A stretch of 64,000 bases of DNA, taken from assembly GCA_028868375.1 (NCBI GenBank), contig JAGWUP010000006.1:103576-167575 (forward strand). The letters are read 5' to 3'. This DNA comes from Elusimicrobiota bacterium. GTDB lineage: Bacteria > Elusimicrobiota > Elusimicrobia > UBA1565 > UBA9628. Of the stretch, positions 16,173 through 24,094 are shown piece by piece (the first letter of the stretch is position 1; each line of letters begins with the position of its first letter). The translations under genes were made by a program, and so were the position numbers. The notes under the pieces were generated by a model. It saw only the letters and a list, made by a program, of their open reading frames with translations. It ran no database searches and was not told the origin of the DNA.

Positions 16173-18149
16173 TTAGAAAAAATCGTAGGGATCGACGTCC
16201 AGCTTGAGCTTGACCGAGGAGGAAGAGGGCAGGGCGCGGGCGGCCAGCAAGGCGGGCTCAAGCCCCTCCGGCGGGCATTTAAGCAGGGCGTGATGGCGGA
16301 AGCGGCGGCGCTGCAGGGGCAAGACGGCGGCGGCCGGGCCGACTAACTCGTGGCCGAAGGCCCCCAGCTCCCGGCGCAAGGCCGCGCAGTGGGCCTCGGC
16401 GGCCGCGGCCACGGCGGGCTCCTGGGGGCCGGTCCAGAGCAGGCGCACCAAGGTCGAATAGGGGGGATAGCCAAGCTGGCGGCGCAGGGGAAGCTCCGCG
16501 TCGGCGAAGGCTCCGTAGTCGCCGCGCGCGGCGTTGGCGATGGCCAGATGCTCCGGATGCAGCGTCTGCAGCAGCACCTCTCCCCGCTTGCCCGAGCGGC
16601 CCGAGCGGCCCGCCACCTGGGCCAGCAGTTGCATGGTGCGCTCGGAGGAGCGGAAGTCCGGCATGTTGAGCATCGTGTCGGCGTCGACGACCCCGACCAG
16701 GGTGACGTCCGGAAAATGGAAGCTCTTGGCGACCAGCTTGGTGCCCACCAGCACGTCGGCCTCCTTATTAAGGAAGCGCCGATAGGGCTCGCCGTCCTTA
16801 AGCCGCGGCGTGTCGCCGTCAAAGCGCAGCAGGCGCGCGCCCGGCAGCTCCCGGCGAAGCTCCGCGACGACCTTCTGTGTGCCGACGCCGGAGGCGCGCA
16901 GGGCGGGATTGCGGCATTTGGGGCAAGCGGCGGGCAGGGGGCCCCTGCGCTCGCAGTGATGGCAGCGCAGCTCGAAGCCGCCGACAGCCTCGTGCTGTAT
17001 CTTGGCCACCCCGCAGTGGGGGCAGCGGTCGACCCAGCCGCATTTGCGGCACATCACCACGGTGGAGAAGCCGCGGCGGTTGACGAGGAGGATGGACTGC
17101 TCGCCGCGCGACAGCCGCTCTCGCAGGCGCCCCAACAGCTCCTCGGCCAAGACTCGCCCCAAGCCGGGCGGGGGCAGGACGACCACCGAGGGGCGCTCCG
17201 TCGACGAGACGCGCTGCGGCAGCGAAAAGAGCTCGGCGCGGCCCAAGCGCGCCAGCTGCCAGCTCTCCAGGGAAGGCGTGGCCGAGCCCAAGACCGCCAG
17301 GGCCCCGGCCAGCCGCGCGCGCTCCAAGGCCAGGGAGCGCGCGTGATAAAGGGGGGCCTGCCCCTCCTGCTTGAAGGACTCGTCCTGCTCCTCGTCCAGC
17401 ACGACCAGGCGGAGCTTCGGCAGGGGCAGCAGGGCCGCCGAGCGCGCGCCCACCACCACCCGCGCCTGGCCGCGCCGCAGCGCCAGCCAAGCCTGCCGGC
17501 GCTGGCGCGCGCCCAGCCTGCTGTGCCAGAGCACGACCGGAACGCCCAGGCAGGCCGAGAACTCCTCGAAGAAGGGCTGCGTAAGCGAGATCTCCGGCAA
17601 TAGAAAGAGGGCCTGCCCGTCCTCCGCGATCGCCTCGCGGATGAGGCGGAGATAGACCTCGGTCTTGCCGGAGGCCGGAACGCCGTAGAGCAGCGCCACG
17701 CGGGACTCCCGCAGCTTCAAGCGCTCGCATAAGGCCGCAAGCGCCGCGGCCTGGCCGTCGGTCAGCTTGAAGCCGTCCTTGGGGGCCCGGCCTGGCGTCA
17801 GCGCGCGGACGAACTGCCGCTCGTCGACCGGCTCCTCCAGGGACTTGATGAAGGGCGGCAGCAGCGCCTTGACGCAGTCTCCGATGGGGGCGGCACAGCG
17901 GCGCGCCAGCCAGCGCGCGCACTCAAGCCCATGGGAATCCAGCGCCGGAAAGCGGTCGAGGACCGCCTCCAGGCGCTTGAGCGGCCTTTCCGGCTCGCCC
18001 TCGAAGACCGACAGGGCCAGGCCGGTCAGGCGCCGCGGCCCGAAGGGCACGCGCACGCGCTCTCCAGGCTTCAACTCCCAGCCCGCCGGCACCTCGTAAT
18101 GGAAGGCCTTGTGCAGCGGCACCGGGCAGGCCACCTCGGCGATGCGCAT
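16173..18149 (-). CDS. priA: Primosomal protein N' (PriA replication-restart helicase)
   Basis: 658 residues, slightly shorter than E. coli PriA. The N-terminal 3'-DNA-binding domain (about 1-95) is followed by helicase lobes with Walker A GVPASGKTEVYL and motif II. Two zinc knuckles follow (CRKCGWVDRCPHC and CHHCERRGPLPAACPKC), then GVGTQKV and the C-terminal helicase motifs (AQVAGRSGRSGKRGEVL). It reloads the replisome at stalled forks. Motif II reads DEEQ, not the usual DEEH. It lies at the end of a run gmk-omega-coaC-coaB-udg-priA with tight junctions. Confidence 0.95.
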   Translation of the reverse strand: MRIAEVACPVPLHKAFHYEVPAGWELKPGERVRVPFGPRRLTGLALSVFEGEPERPLKRLEAVLDRFPALDSHGLECARWLARRCAAPIGDCVKALLPPFIKSLEEPVDERQFVRALTPGRAPKDGFKLTDGQAAALAALCERLKLRESRVALLYGVPASGKTEVYLRLIREAIAEDGQALFLLPEISLTQPFFEEFSACLGVPVVLWHSRLGARQRRQAWLALRRGQARVVVGARSAALLPLPKLRLVVLDEEQDESFKQEGQAPLYHARSLALERARLAGALAVLGSATPSLESWQLARLGRAELFSLPQRVSSTERPSVVVLPPPGLGRVLAEELLGRLRERLSRGEQSILLVNRRGFSTVVMCRKCGWVDRCPHCGVAKIQHEAVGGFELRCHHCERRGPLPAACPKCRNPALRASGVGTQKVVAELRRELPGARLLRFDGDTPRLKDGEPYRRFLNKEADVLVGTKLVAKSFHFPDVTLVGVVDADTMLNMPDFRSSERTMQLLAQVAGRSGRSGKRGEVLLQTLHPEHLAIANAARGDYGAFADAELPLRRQLGYPPYSTLVRLLWTGPQEPAVAAAAEAHCAALRRELGAFGHELVGPAAAVLPLQRRRFRHHALLKCPPEGLEPALLAARALPSSSSVKLKLDVDPYDFF

Positions 18150-18152
18150 GCG

Positions 18153-18920
18153 TTATTCCGGCGCCGATTGCGCCAGCTCCTCGCGCAAGGCCTTCATGTC
18201 GGTCCAGACGTCCTTCTTGAGCGCCGGATTGCGCAGCAACGCGGCCGGATGGAAGGTGGGCAGAAGCTTGAGCGCACGGCCCAGGCCCTCCGGCGCATAC
18301 TGGCGCCAGCGCCCACGGATGCGGGTGATCGGCTCGCCGGGGCCCAGCAGCACGCGCGCCGCCACCGCTCCCAGCGTGACGATGACGCGCGGCGCGATGA
18401 GCGAGAGCTGCCGGTCCAGGTAGCCGCGGCAGGCCGCGATCTCCTCCGGCGCGGGGGGGCGGTCGTTGCCGCGCTTCTCCGGGTCGGAGGCGTCGACCAT
18501 CGGATGGCACTTGACGATGTTGGCGATGTAGACCGTCTTGCGCGAGAGGCCTATCGACTCCAGGATGCGGTCCAAGAGCTGCCCGGAGCGGCCCACGAAG
18601 GGCTCTCCGCGGTGATCCTCCTCGAAGCCCGGCCCCTCGCCGACGAAGACGACCTCCGCGGCGCTGGAGCCGACGCCGAAGACGGCGCGCAGCCTGCGCG
18701 AGCCCAGCGGGCACTTGCGGCAGGCCTCGACCTGCGAGGCCAGGCCCTCCAGCGCCGCGCCGACGCCGCCCGGGGCCGCCGCCAAAGCCTCTCCCGGAGC
18801 CGCGGCCCGCTCCGATGCCCGCGCCGATCCGGCGCTCCACTCCACGTCGCCGAACTCGACGCGGCGGCGCAGACCGCGCGCGAGCTCGCGCAATTCCTCT
18901 TTCCCCGTTTTCTCAGTCAT
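18153..18920 (-). CDS. Family-4 uracil-DNA glycosylase
   Basis: 256 residues from the ATG at 18920, which overlaps the coaB stop (ATGA). An Ala-rich, poorly conserved N-terminal about 60 residues precede the catalytic domain. Motifs are CRKCPLGSRR...VFG (first Fe-S cysteines), FVGEGPGFEEDHRGEPFVGRSG (split here as GEGPGFEED and GEPFVGRSG), IANIVKCHP, CRGYLDRQL and the LPTFHPAALLRNPALK active-site loop. Four cysteines are placed as in [4Fe-4S] type-4 UDGs. It removes uracil from DNA. The 3' neighbour priA starts 3 nt after it. Confidence 0.9.
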   Translation of the reverse strand: MTEKTGKEELRELARGLRRRVEFGDVEWSAGSARASERAAAPGEALAAAPGGVGAALEGLASQVEACRKCPLGSRRLRAVFGVGSSAAEVVFVGEGPGFEEDHRGEPFVGRSGQLLDRILESIGLSRKTVYIANIVKCHPMVDASDPEKRGNDRPPAPEEIAACRGYLDRQLSLIAPRVIVTLGAVAARVLLGPGEPITRIRGRWRQYAPEGLGRALKLLPTFHPAALLRNPALKKDVWTDMKALREELAQSAPE

Positions 18921-19555
18921 AGCAAAGCCTCGATCTCCTTGATGATGGCCGCGGCCAAGCGCGCCTTGGGCCCGCAGCCCAGCGGCCGCGCGCGCGAGGG
19001 GGTGAGAAACACCGCCTTGGCGCGCGAGCCGGACAGGGACTCCGGGCCGTTGGCCACCACCGCGTCCAGGCCCTTCTCCCTGAGCTTGCGCCTGGCATGG
19101 GCCAAGCGGGAATGCGTCTCCAGGGCGAAGCCGATCACCAATTGCCGGCGGCCGCGGGGGCGGCGGCGAGCCACCTCCTTGATGATATCGGGATTGGGCA
19201 GCAAGGTCAAACGCAGCGGAGCGCTCCCGCGCTTGAGCTTGCGCGCGCGAACGCGCAAGAAGCGCCAGTCGGAGACGGCGGCGGCGCCGATGACGACGTC
19301 GACGCGCGGGCATAGGGCCAGGACGCGGCTGCGCATCTGCCGGGCGGTCACAACCCGCAGAACCTTGATGCCGGCGCCCGCCTGCAGGGGGCTGGGGCCC
19401 AGCACCACCGTCACGCGCGCTCCGGCGCGGCGCGCCGCTCGCGCCAACTCAAGGCCCATGCGCCCGCTGGAGGCGTTGGTCAGAAAACGGATGGGGTCCA
19501 TCGGCTCGCGCGTCGGGCCCGCGGTGATGAGCACCGAGCGGCCCTGCCAGGCCAC
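18917..19555 (-). CDS. coaB: Phosphopantothenate-cysteine ligase (CoaB half)
   Basis: About 213 residues from a GTG at 19555 (MAWQGRSVLITAGPTREPMD). Family motifs are ITAGPTREPMDPIRFLTN-SSGRMG, AAAVSDWR and the lysine-rich KLKR segment with LLPNPDII. It condenses 4'-phosphopantothenate with cysteine in CoA synthesis. In most bacteria it is fused behind CoaC; here the CoaC frame stops 22 nt before this start and the CoaB frame is open further back, overlapping CoaC. Either a genuine gene split or a frameshift is possible. Confidence 0.88.
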   Translation of the reverse strand: MAWQGRSVLITAGPTREPMDPIRFLTNASSGRMGLELARAARRAGARVTVVLGPSPLQAGAGIKVLRVVTARQMRSRVLALCPRVDVVIGAAAVSDWRFLRVRARKLKRGSAPLRLTLLPNPDIIKEVARRRPRGRRQLVIGFALETHSRLAHARRKLREKGLDAVVANGPESLSGSRAKAVFLTPSRARPLGCGPKARLAAAIIKEIEALL

Positions 19556-19577
19556 TAGCGGCCTCGCCAGGCCAGCA

Positions 19578-20129
19578 CTAGCGCTTGCGCCCCAATAGGG
19601 CGCCCAGGCGCTCAGCGATCCGCTCCGGCTCAAGCAGCCGCCCGACGCCGATCTTGCCGCTGGCCAGCTCGCCGCGCTCCGGCCCCCAGATCTCGTAGCC
19701 GTACTCGCGCAGGCGCCGCACGTTGGCCTGCGTGGCCCGATGGGACCACATCTCCAGGTCCATGGCGGGGCAGACCGCGACGGGACAGCGGGCCGCGAGG
19801 ATCAAGGCGTCGAGCAGGCCCTCGGCGCGGCCCTGGGCCAGGCGGGCCAGAAAATCCGCGGTGGCCGGAGCCACGAGCACGGCGTCGGCCCAGCCGGCCC
19901 ACGAGAGATGCGCCATTTCCCAGAGGGCGGGATCGTGGACATCCTGGGCCACGGCATGGCGCGAGAGGGTGGCCAGGACGAGGGGAGTCACGAAGCGCGC
20001 CGCCGAGGGCGTCAGGGCGCAGCGAACTTCCCGCCCCGCCTTGACCAGGGCCCGGACGATCTCTGGGGATTTATAGGCCGCGATGCTGCCCGTCACGCCG
20101 AGCACCACTCGGCCCGCGCGCCGCGCCAT
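19578..20129 (-). CDS. coaC: Phosphopantothenoylcysteine decarboxylase (CoaC half)
   Basis: 183 residues of HFCD flavoprotein fold: LGVTGSIAAYKSPEIVRAL for FMN binding, WEMAHLSWAGWADAVLVAPATA with the conserved His before LSWAGWAD, and PAMDLEMW where the family consensus is PxMNxxMW. The Asn of that motif is a catalytic residue in studied CoaC enzymes; here it is Asp. Six nt separate it from the omega-like gene upstream. Confidence 0.88.
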   Translation of the reverse strand: MARRAGRVVLGVTGSIAAYKSPEIVRALVKAGREVRCALTPSAARFVTPLVLATLSRHAVAQDVHDPALWEMAHLSWAGWADAVLVAPATADFLARLAQGRAEGLLDALILAARCPVAVCPAMDLEMWSHRATQANVRRLREYGYEIWGPERGELASGKIGVGRLLEPERIAERLGALLGRKR

Positions 20130-20135
20130 CGCCGC

Positions 20136-20417
20136 CTACTTCTTTTTGTCGAGCGCGGCCAGCGGATCGGACGGCTCGGCGGCCAGCGCCTTCTTGACGT
20201 CGCGCCAATCCACGCTCCCGCCCAGCACGTCCTTGAGGGAGAGATTGAGCAGCTCGGCGGGCGTCAAGTGGCGGTTCTCCTCGCGCTTGCGCAGGACCTT
20301 CGCCCACAGCGCGGCCAGCGGGACCGCCGAATACTTCCCGTTGGGATAGTTCAGGATCAGTTCATCGACGGACTTCCCCGCTTCTTCGGTTTGCGGCTCT
20401 TTCGATTTCTTGCTCAT
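20136..20417 (-). CDS. rpoZ: Probable RNA polymerase omega subunit
   Basis: 93 residues, acidic/basic and helical, with YPNGKYSAVPLAALWAKVLR followed by LTPAELLNLSLKDVLGG. The helix-AA-x-A pattern followed by the later 'LxxLSLKDVLGG' fits omega/RPB6-like proteins but is weak on its own. The position between gmk and coaC-coaB is the classic place of rpoZ in bacteria, and this carries much of the assignment. The C-terminus is a charged tail. Confidence 0.6.
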   Translation of the reverse strand: MSKKSKEPQTEEAGKSVDELILNYPNGKYSAVPLAALWAKVLRKREENRHLTPAELLNLSLKDVLGGSVDWRDVKKALAAEPSDPLAALDKKK

Positions 20418-20437
20418 CGGCTGCGTGCCTCCCCAAA

Positions 20438-21034
20438 CTAGACGGCGATCAGCTCCTCGAGCCTTTGGCGCTCGACGCGAAGCCTCTCCGCCGTGATGAT
20501 GCAGTCGATCTCGCGCACGGCCCTGTCGAGATCGTCGTTGACGACCAGGTAATCGTAGCTTTTCGCGGCCTCCAGCTCCTGCCTGGAGTCCGCCAGGCGC
20601 TTGGCGACGTCGTCGTCGGGCGCGCGCCGCGCGGCGATGCGGCGCCGCAGCGTCCGCAAGGAGGGGGGAACCACGAAGATCAGCACCGAGTCTCCGCGCT
20701 TGCGCCGGATGGCCGCAGCGCCTTGGACGTCGATGGCGAGCAGGACGTCGGCTCCGCCGCCGACGGCGGACTCGATGAAGCGGCGGGGCGTGCCGTAGTA
20801 GTGGTCATGGACCAGGGCCCACTCCAAAAACTCCCCGCGCGCGATGCGCCGCTTGAACTCCGCCGCGTCCAGGAAAAAATAGTGCTTGCCCTCCCGCTCG
20901 CCGGGCCTGGGCCGCCGGGTCGTCGCCGAGACCGAACAGCGCAGCTCGGCGCGCCGGGCCAGCAGCTTTCGGCAGATCGTCGATTTCCCCGTGCCGGAGG
21001 GCGCCGAGAGGATGACCAGCATGCCGTTGCGCAT
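20438..21034 (-). CDS. gmk: Guanylate kinase
   Basis: 198 residues. P-loop SAPSGTGKSTICRKLL, then SATTRRPRPGEREGKHYFF for the GMP-binding region, VLLAIDVQGAAAIRR, the lid with RRRIAARR and the DDLDRAV tail complete the fold. It converts GMP to GDP. I start at the ATG at 21034 (MRNGMLV): TAGAAT at 21045-21050 lies 10 nt before it and overlaps the alternative ATG at 21046, so the longer form could not be fully transcribed. Confidence 0.95.
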   Translation of the reverse strand: MRNGMLVILSAPSGTGKSTICRKLLARRAELRCSVSATTRRPRPGEREGKHYFFLDAAEFKRRIARGEFLEWALVHDHYYGTPRRFIESAVGGGADVLLAIDVQGAAAIRRKRGDSVLIFVVPPSLRTLRRRIAARRAPDDDVAKRLADSRQELEAAKSYDYLVVNDDLDRAVREIDCIITAERLRVERQRLEELIAV

Positions 21035-21119
21035 GGGAACGGTCATTCTAACACATTCTCCTCTACGACCGCCATGCTTGCTTCCTCTCCTTGGAGCCGA
21101 CAAATGATACCATCGCCGC

Positions 21120-21434
21120 ATGGAACCAACGAAAAAGCAAGACCCGGCCGAGCGGCCGCTGTCCGTCGAGATCGACGAGGCCACGGCGCGCGGCATCTAC
21201 ACGAACCTGGCATTGATCACCCACAGCGAGACGGAGTTCCTCCTCGATTTTCTCTTCTTGCAGCCGCAGGCTCCGAAGACGAAGGTGCTGGCCCGCCTGG
21301 TCTCCTCTCCCGTCCACGCCAAGAGGCTGCTCTGGGCCCTGCAGGACAACATCCAAAAATACGAGGCGCGCTTCGGCTCGATCGCGACGGGGGAAAATCA
21401 CGGCGAGGTCCGGCCCTCCGGCTTCTATCAATGA
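21120..21434 (+). CDS. DUF3467 protein
   Basis: 104 residues matching the DUF3467 pattern: ARGIYTNLALITHSETEFLLDFLF, then KVLARLVSSPVHAKRLLWALQDNIQKYE. Small cytoplasmic proteins of this type are widespread and of unknown function. The stop overlaps the pncC start (ATGA), so the two are coupled. The promoter region is shared divergently with gmk (21051-21119). Confidence 0.85.
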   Translation: MEPTKKQDPAERPLSVEIDEATARGIYTNLALITHSETEFLLDFLFLQPQAPKTKVLARLVSSPVHAKRLLWALQDNIQKYEARFGSIATGENHGEVRPSGFYQ

Positions 21435-21964
21435 GGAAAGGGCCGGCCCGGAAAGCTTCGGCGCCGCTCCCGGGGAAAGACCGCCGCCTGGAGTCGGCGC
21501 TGGGGCGGGCCCTGCTGCGCCGAGGCTGGACGTTGGCGCTGGCGGAATCCTGCACCGGCGGACTGGCGGGAGCGCGCCTGACCTCGGTCGCCGGCAGCTC
21601 GCGCTATTTTCTGGGGGGCGCCGTCGCCTACGCCGACCGGGCCAAGAGCGCGCTCCTGGGAGTGCCCCGGCGATTGCTGGCGGAGCACGGCGCGGTCTCC
21701 AAGCCCTGCGCGCTCGCCATGGCCCGCGGGATCAAGCGCGTCCTCGGCGCCGACCTGGGCCTCTCGATCACGGGAATCGCCGGCCCCGGCGGAGGCTCCC
21801 GCGCCAAGCCGACGGGCCTGGTCTTCATCGCCCTGGCCGGCCCGCGCGCCGGGCAAGAGCGTTGCTTTAAACTGCGCTTGGGCGGGGGCCGGCAAGCCGT
21901 GCGCCAGCGCGCGGCCGCCTGCGCGCTGGCATTGGCATTGCGCTGTTGCGGGGCCTTTTCTTAG
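21431..21964 (+). CDS. pncC: NMN amidohydrolase PncC (CinA C-terminal domain)
   Basis: 177 residues forming the stand-alone CinA_C fold: LALAESCTGGLAGARLTSVAGSSRYFLGG (split at the catalytic Ser in AESCTGG), VSKPCALAMARG, LSITGIAGPGGGS and PTGLVFIAL. It deamidates nicotinamide mononucleotide for NAD recycling. A basic N-terminal extension of about 20 residues precedes the domain. The N-terminal MoCF domain of full CinA is absent. Confidence 0.9.
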   Translation: MRKGPARKASAPLPGKDRRLESALGRALLRRGWTLALAESCTGGLAGARLTSVAGSSRYFLGGAVAYADRAKSALLGVPRRLLAEHGAVSKPCALAMARGIKRVLGADLGLSITGIAGPGGGSRAKPTGLVFIALAGPRAGQERCFKLRLGGGRQAVRQRAAACALALALRCCGAFS

Positions 21965-21976
21965 AATGACGCCCCC

Positions 21977-23551
21977 ATGAGCGACGCCCGCGAATCCACC
22001 GCGCTGCTGCGCCAAGCGCCCGTCGTGAAGGCCGCTTTCGACGGCCTGGCCGTCCTGGATCGAGCCGGGCGCATCGTCCTGCTCAACGAGGCCTTGGCCC
22101 AAACCTTCGGCTTCGCCGCCGCCAAGGCGCTGCGCGGAAAAAAATGGAGCGGGCTCTTCTCGGAGGAGGCCGCGCGCCGCCTGGAGGCGGAGGTTCTGCC
22201 GGCGGCCCTCAAGCGCGGCCGCTGGCGCGGAGAGCTCTCCGGACGGCGCCGCGACGGCGCCGCCGTCCCCCTGGAGCTCTCCTTCTCCCGAATCGATGAG
22301 GAGGGGGGCAAGGCCGCGGGGCTGGTCTGCGCGGCGCGCAACGTGTCGGAGCGCAAGCGCGTGGAGGAGGAGCACGAGCGGCTGCTGCGCTTGGAGCAGG
22401 AGAGGCGCGCGCAGGCGGAGGCCTCCAGCCGGGCCAAGGACGAGTTCCTGGCCGTGGTCTCCCACGAGCTGCGCACGCCGATGACCGCCATCCTGGGCTG
22501 GAGCTGGCTGTTGCGCCATGGCGACGTCAGCCCCCGCGAGATGTCCCAGGCCCTGGAGATCATCGACCGCAACATGCGGCTGCAAGCCCAGATCATCGAG
22601 GACCTTCTCGACATCTCCAGCGTCATCACCGGAAAGCTGCGCTTGAACGTCAAGCCCGCAGACCTCTCCCAGGCCCTGGAGGCCGCCGTCGAAAAGGCCC
22701 GGCCCGCCGCCGCCCTCTGCGGCGTCCGACTGGAGGCCTTGATCCCTCCCAACGTCAAGGTCCGCGGCGACGCCCAGCGGCTGCGGCAGATTTTCTGGAA
22801 CCTGCTGTCCAACGCCGTCAAGTTCAACAGCAGCGGCGGCCTGGCCCGCTTGGTGCTCGCGACGCAGGATCAGCGCGCGACGATCACCATAAAGGACGAC
22901 GGCCGCGGCATCGAGCCCGCCCTGCTGCCCGAGATCTTCGATCTCTTCCGCCAGGGCCAGGATTCCCTCACGCGCGAGTACCGCGGCCTGGGGCTGGGCC
23001 TCTCGATCGTGCGGCACTTAGTCGAGATGCACGGAGGCTCCATCGACGCCGCAAGCCCCGGCCTGGGCAAGGGCTCGACCTTCATCGTCTCGCTGCCCCT
23101 GCTCAAATCCGCCGCCCGAGAGACCCCGGCGGAGGCCCAACCGCAAGCCAAGCCGCCGCGCGGCCGCTTCAAGGGCGCTTTGGCCGGCGTCTCCCTGCTC
23201 CTCGTCGACGACGATCCGGACACCCTCGCGGTGCTAAGCGAGCTGCTCGACTACTGCGGCGCGAAAGTGGCCACGGCCCTGTCGGCCGCCTCGGCGCTGG
23301 AGCTGCTGGGCCGCGGGCGCTTCGATCTCTTGCTCTGCGACCTGGCGATGCCGGTGGAGGACGGCTTCTCGCTGATGCGAAAAATCCGCGCCCTCCCGCA
23401 GGCGGCGGGCCTGCGCGCGGCCGCGCTCTCGGCGCGCGCCGGCGACGACGAGCGCCGGCAGGCCCTGGAGGCGGGCTTCAGCCGCTTCTTCGCCAAGCCC
23501 CCGGACCTGGACGCCTTGGTCGACGGCTTGCGCGCTCTCTGCGGCCGCTGA
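21977..23551 (+). CDS. Hybrid sensor histidine kinase (PAS-HisKA-HATPase-REC)
   Basis: 524 residues, no membrane helix, so cytoplasmic. PAS domain (about 10-130), coiled linker, HisKA with the phosphoacceptor in VVSHELRTPMTAILGW (about residue 165), HATPase_c with NLLSNAVKFN, KDDGRGIEP and GLGLGLSIVRHLVE, then a C-terminal receiver (about 400-520) with DDDPD and the phospho-Asp in LLLCDLAMPVEDGF. A phosphorelay partner is not adjacent. TAGAAT lies 9 nt before the ATG with no Shine-Dalgarno. Confidence 0.93.
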   Translation: MSDARESTALLRQAPVVKAAFDGLAVLDRAGRIVLLNEALAQTFGFAAAKALRGKKWSGLFSEEAARRLEAEVLPAALKRGRWRGELSGRRRDGAAVPLELSFSRIDEEGGKAAGLVCAARNVSERKRVEEEHERLLRLEQERRAQAEASSRAKDEFLAVVSHELRTPMTAILGWSWLLRHGDVSPREMSQALEIIDRNMRLQAQIIEDLLDISSVITGKLRLNVKPADLSQALEAAVEKARPAAALCGVRLEALIPPNVKVRGDAQRLRQIFWNLLSNAVKFNSSGGLARLVLATQDQRATITIKDDGRGIEPALLPEIFDLFRQGQDSLTREYRGLGLGLSIVRHLVEMHGGSIDAASPGLGKGSTFIVSLPLLKSAARETPAEAQPQAKPPRGRFKGALAGVSLLLVDDDPDTLAVLSELLDYCGAKVATALSAASALELLGRGRFDLLLCDLAMPVEDGFSLMRKIRALPQAAGLRAAALSARAGDDERRQALEAGFSRFFAKPPDLDALVDGLRALCGR

Positions 23552-23572
23552 CGAACGCCTCTCCAATCCTCG

Positions 23573-23722
23573 GCGAGGAAGCGCTTCGGCGGGTCCTGAC
23601 GGCTCCGGACGCGGCTTCGCTGCGCCCCGGAAGTGCTCGCTCGCCGCGTTCCTCGCCGTCACCCGCCGAAGCGCTTCCTCGCTGAAGCCTCGGCCGCGTC
23701 AGCTCTTCACCGGTGAGGTGAA
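23573..23722 (+). repeat. Dispersed palindromic element A, copy 2
   Basis: It has perfect 22-bp inverted arms (23573-23594 and 23661-23682; core GCGAGGAAGCGCTTCGGCGG), an inner GACGGC...GCCGTC pair, and continues to a TTCACCGGTGAGGTGAA motif near 23707. Its reverse complement is the element in the tyrS-priA gap. It lies immediately after the hybrid kinase and before the CRISPR module. Confidence 0.8.
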
Positions 23723-23760
23723 ATCATAGCAGCATAATCTGCGTAGATCGGCGGCAGCGT

Positions 23761-23817
23761 GAATAACGTCCGGACGGGCGTTATTCGGCGCGCCGTAGCC
23801 TTCACCTCGCCGGTGAA
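23761..23817 (+). repeat. Element C remnant and TTCACC palindrome, left of CRISPR module
   Basis: GAATAACG-tccggacggg-CGTTATTC followed by GGCGCGCCGTA looks like the two ends of element C (38640-38764) joined by deletion of the middle. Directly after it comes TTCACCTCGCCGGTGAA (about 23801-23817), inverted relative to the similar motif near 23707. The remaining DNA to 23890 shows no gene. Confidence 0.6.
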
Positions 23818-23890
23818 AAGCTTACGTTTCCCACCGGTTTCCGTTCAGAACTTCTTGGACGACCTTGTCTAGCTCGAGTGCTGAAGGGCT

Positions 23891-24033
23891 GAAACAGAAC
23901 CTCCGGCGAGAGACTGCTCGCCGGAGGTTATTATTGGGTGCCCACTGGGAGCCCCCAGGGTCGGCCCGAAGGCCGTCGCCCACGGACGAAAGTCCTTACT
24001 GAGACCTGCGGACAATCGTCGCTCAGGTATAAC
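23891..24033 (-). ncRNA. tracrRNA
   Basis: Read on the minus strand, the RNA begins with a 33-nt anti-repeat (24033-24001) complementary to the CRISPR repeat with about five mismatches, clustered at the far end and the middle. It then folds into a nexus-like hairpin GGAC-tttc-GTCC, a larger hairpin closed by CGGCC-uucg-GGCCG within GGG/CCC, a CTGGG-ggct-CCCAG hairpin, and a 13-bp terminator stem (AACCTCCGGCGAG and complement, 23929-23898) followed by CTGTTTC. A near-consensus promoter lies just upstream. It pairs with crRNA and is bound by Cas9. At about 143 nt it is on the long side. Confidence 0.88.
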
Positions 24034-24039
24034 ACAAGA

Positions 24040-24068
24040 ATTATAATCTACATGTTCTGTTTCGTCAA
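24040..24068 (-). promoter_or_regulatory. Sigma-70-type promoter of tracrRNA
   Basis: On the minus strand the -35 is TTGACG (24063-24068), the spacer exactly 17 nt and the -10 TATAAT (24040-24045). This predicts initiation about 6-7 nt on, at the first base of the anti-repeat. It sits between the tracrRNA and the cas9 start, on the opposite strand to cas9. The same ATTATAAT octamer also gives a -10 hexamer on the plus strand, but no plus-strand -35 is visible. Confidence 0.88.
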
Positions 24069-24094
24069 CGTGAATAGCAGGGGTGGAGGATTCT

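Noticed and set aside
18921..19313. Upstream extension of the uracil-DNA glycosylase to 386 codons
   Set aside because: The extension overlaps coaB completely and is composed of Arg/Gln/Gly-rich antisense-like residues; the ATG overlapping the coaB stop is the natural start.
24005..24047. Plus-strand promoter for cas9 using TATAAC/TATAAT in and after the anti-repeat
   Set aside because: No -35 hexamer lies at 16-18 nt for either box; the same AT-rich octamer is fully explained by the minus-strand tracrRNA promoter. The cas9 promoter remains unidentified.
24033..24094. tracrRNA read on the plus strand
   Set aside because: The plus-strand sequence after the anti-repeat has no hairpins or terminator and runs into cas9, whereas the minus strand has a promoter, nexus, hairpins and terminator in the right order.
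24083..24094. GTG at 24083 as cas9 start
   Set aside because: The GGAGGA ribosome site would lie inside the gene; the GTG at 24095 uses it. The difference is only four residues.
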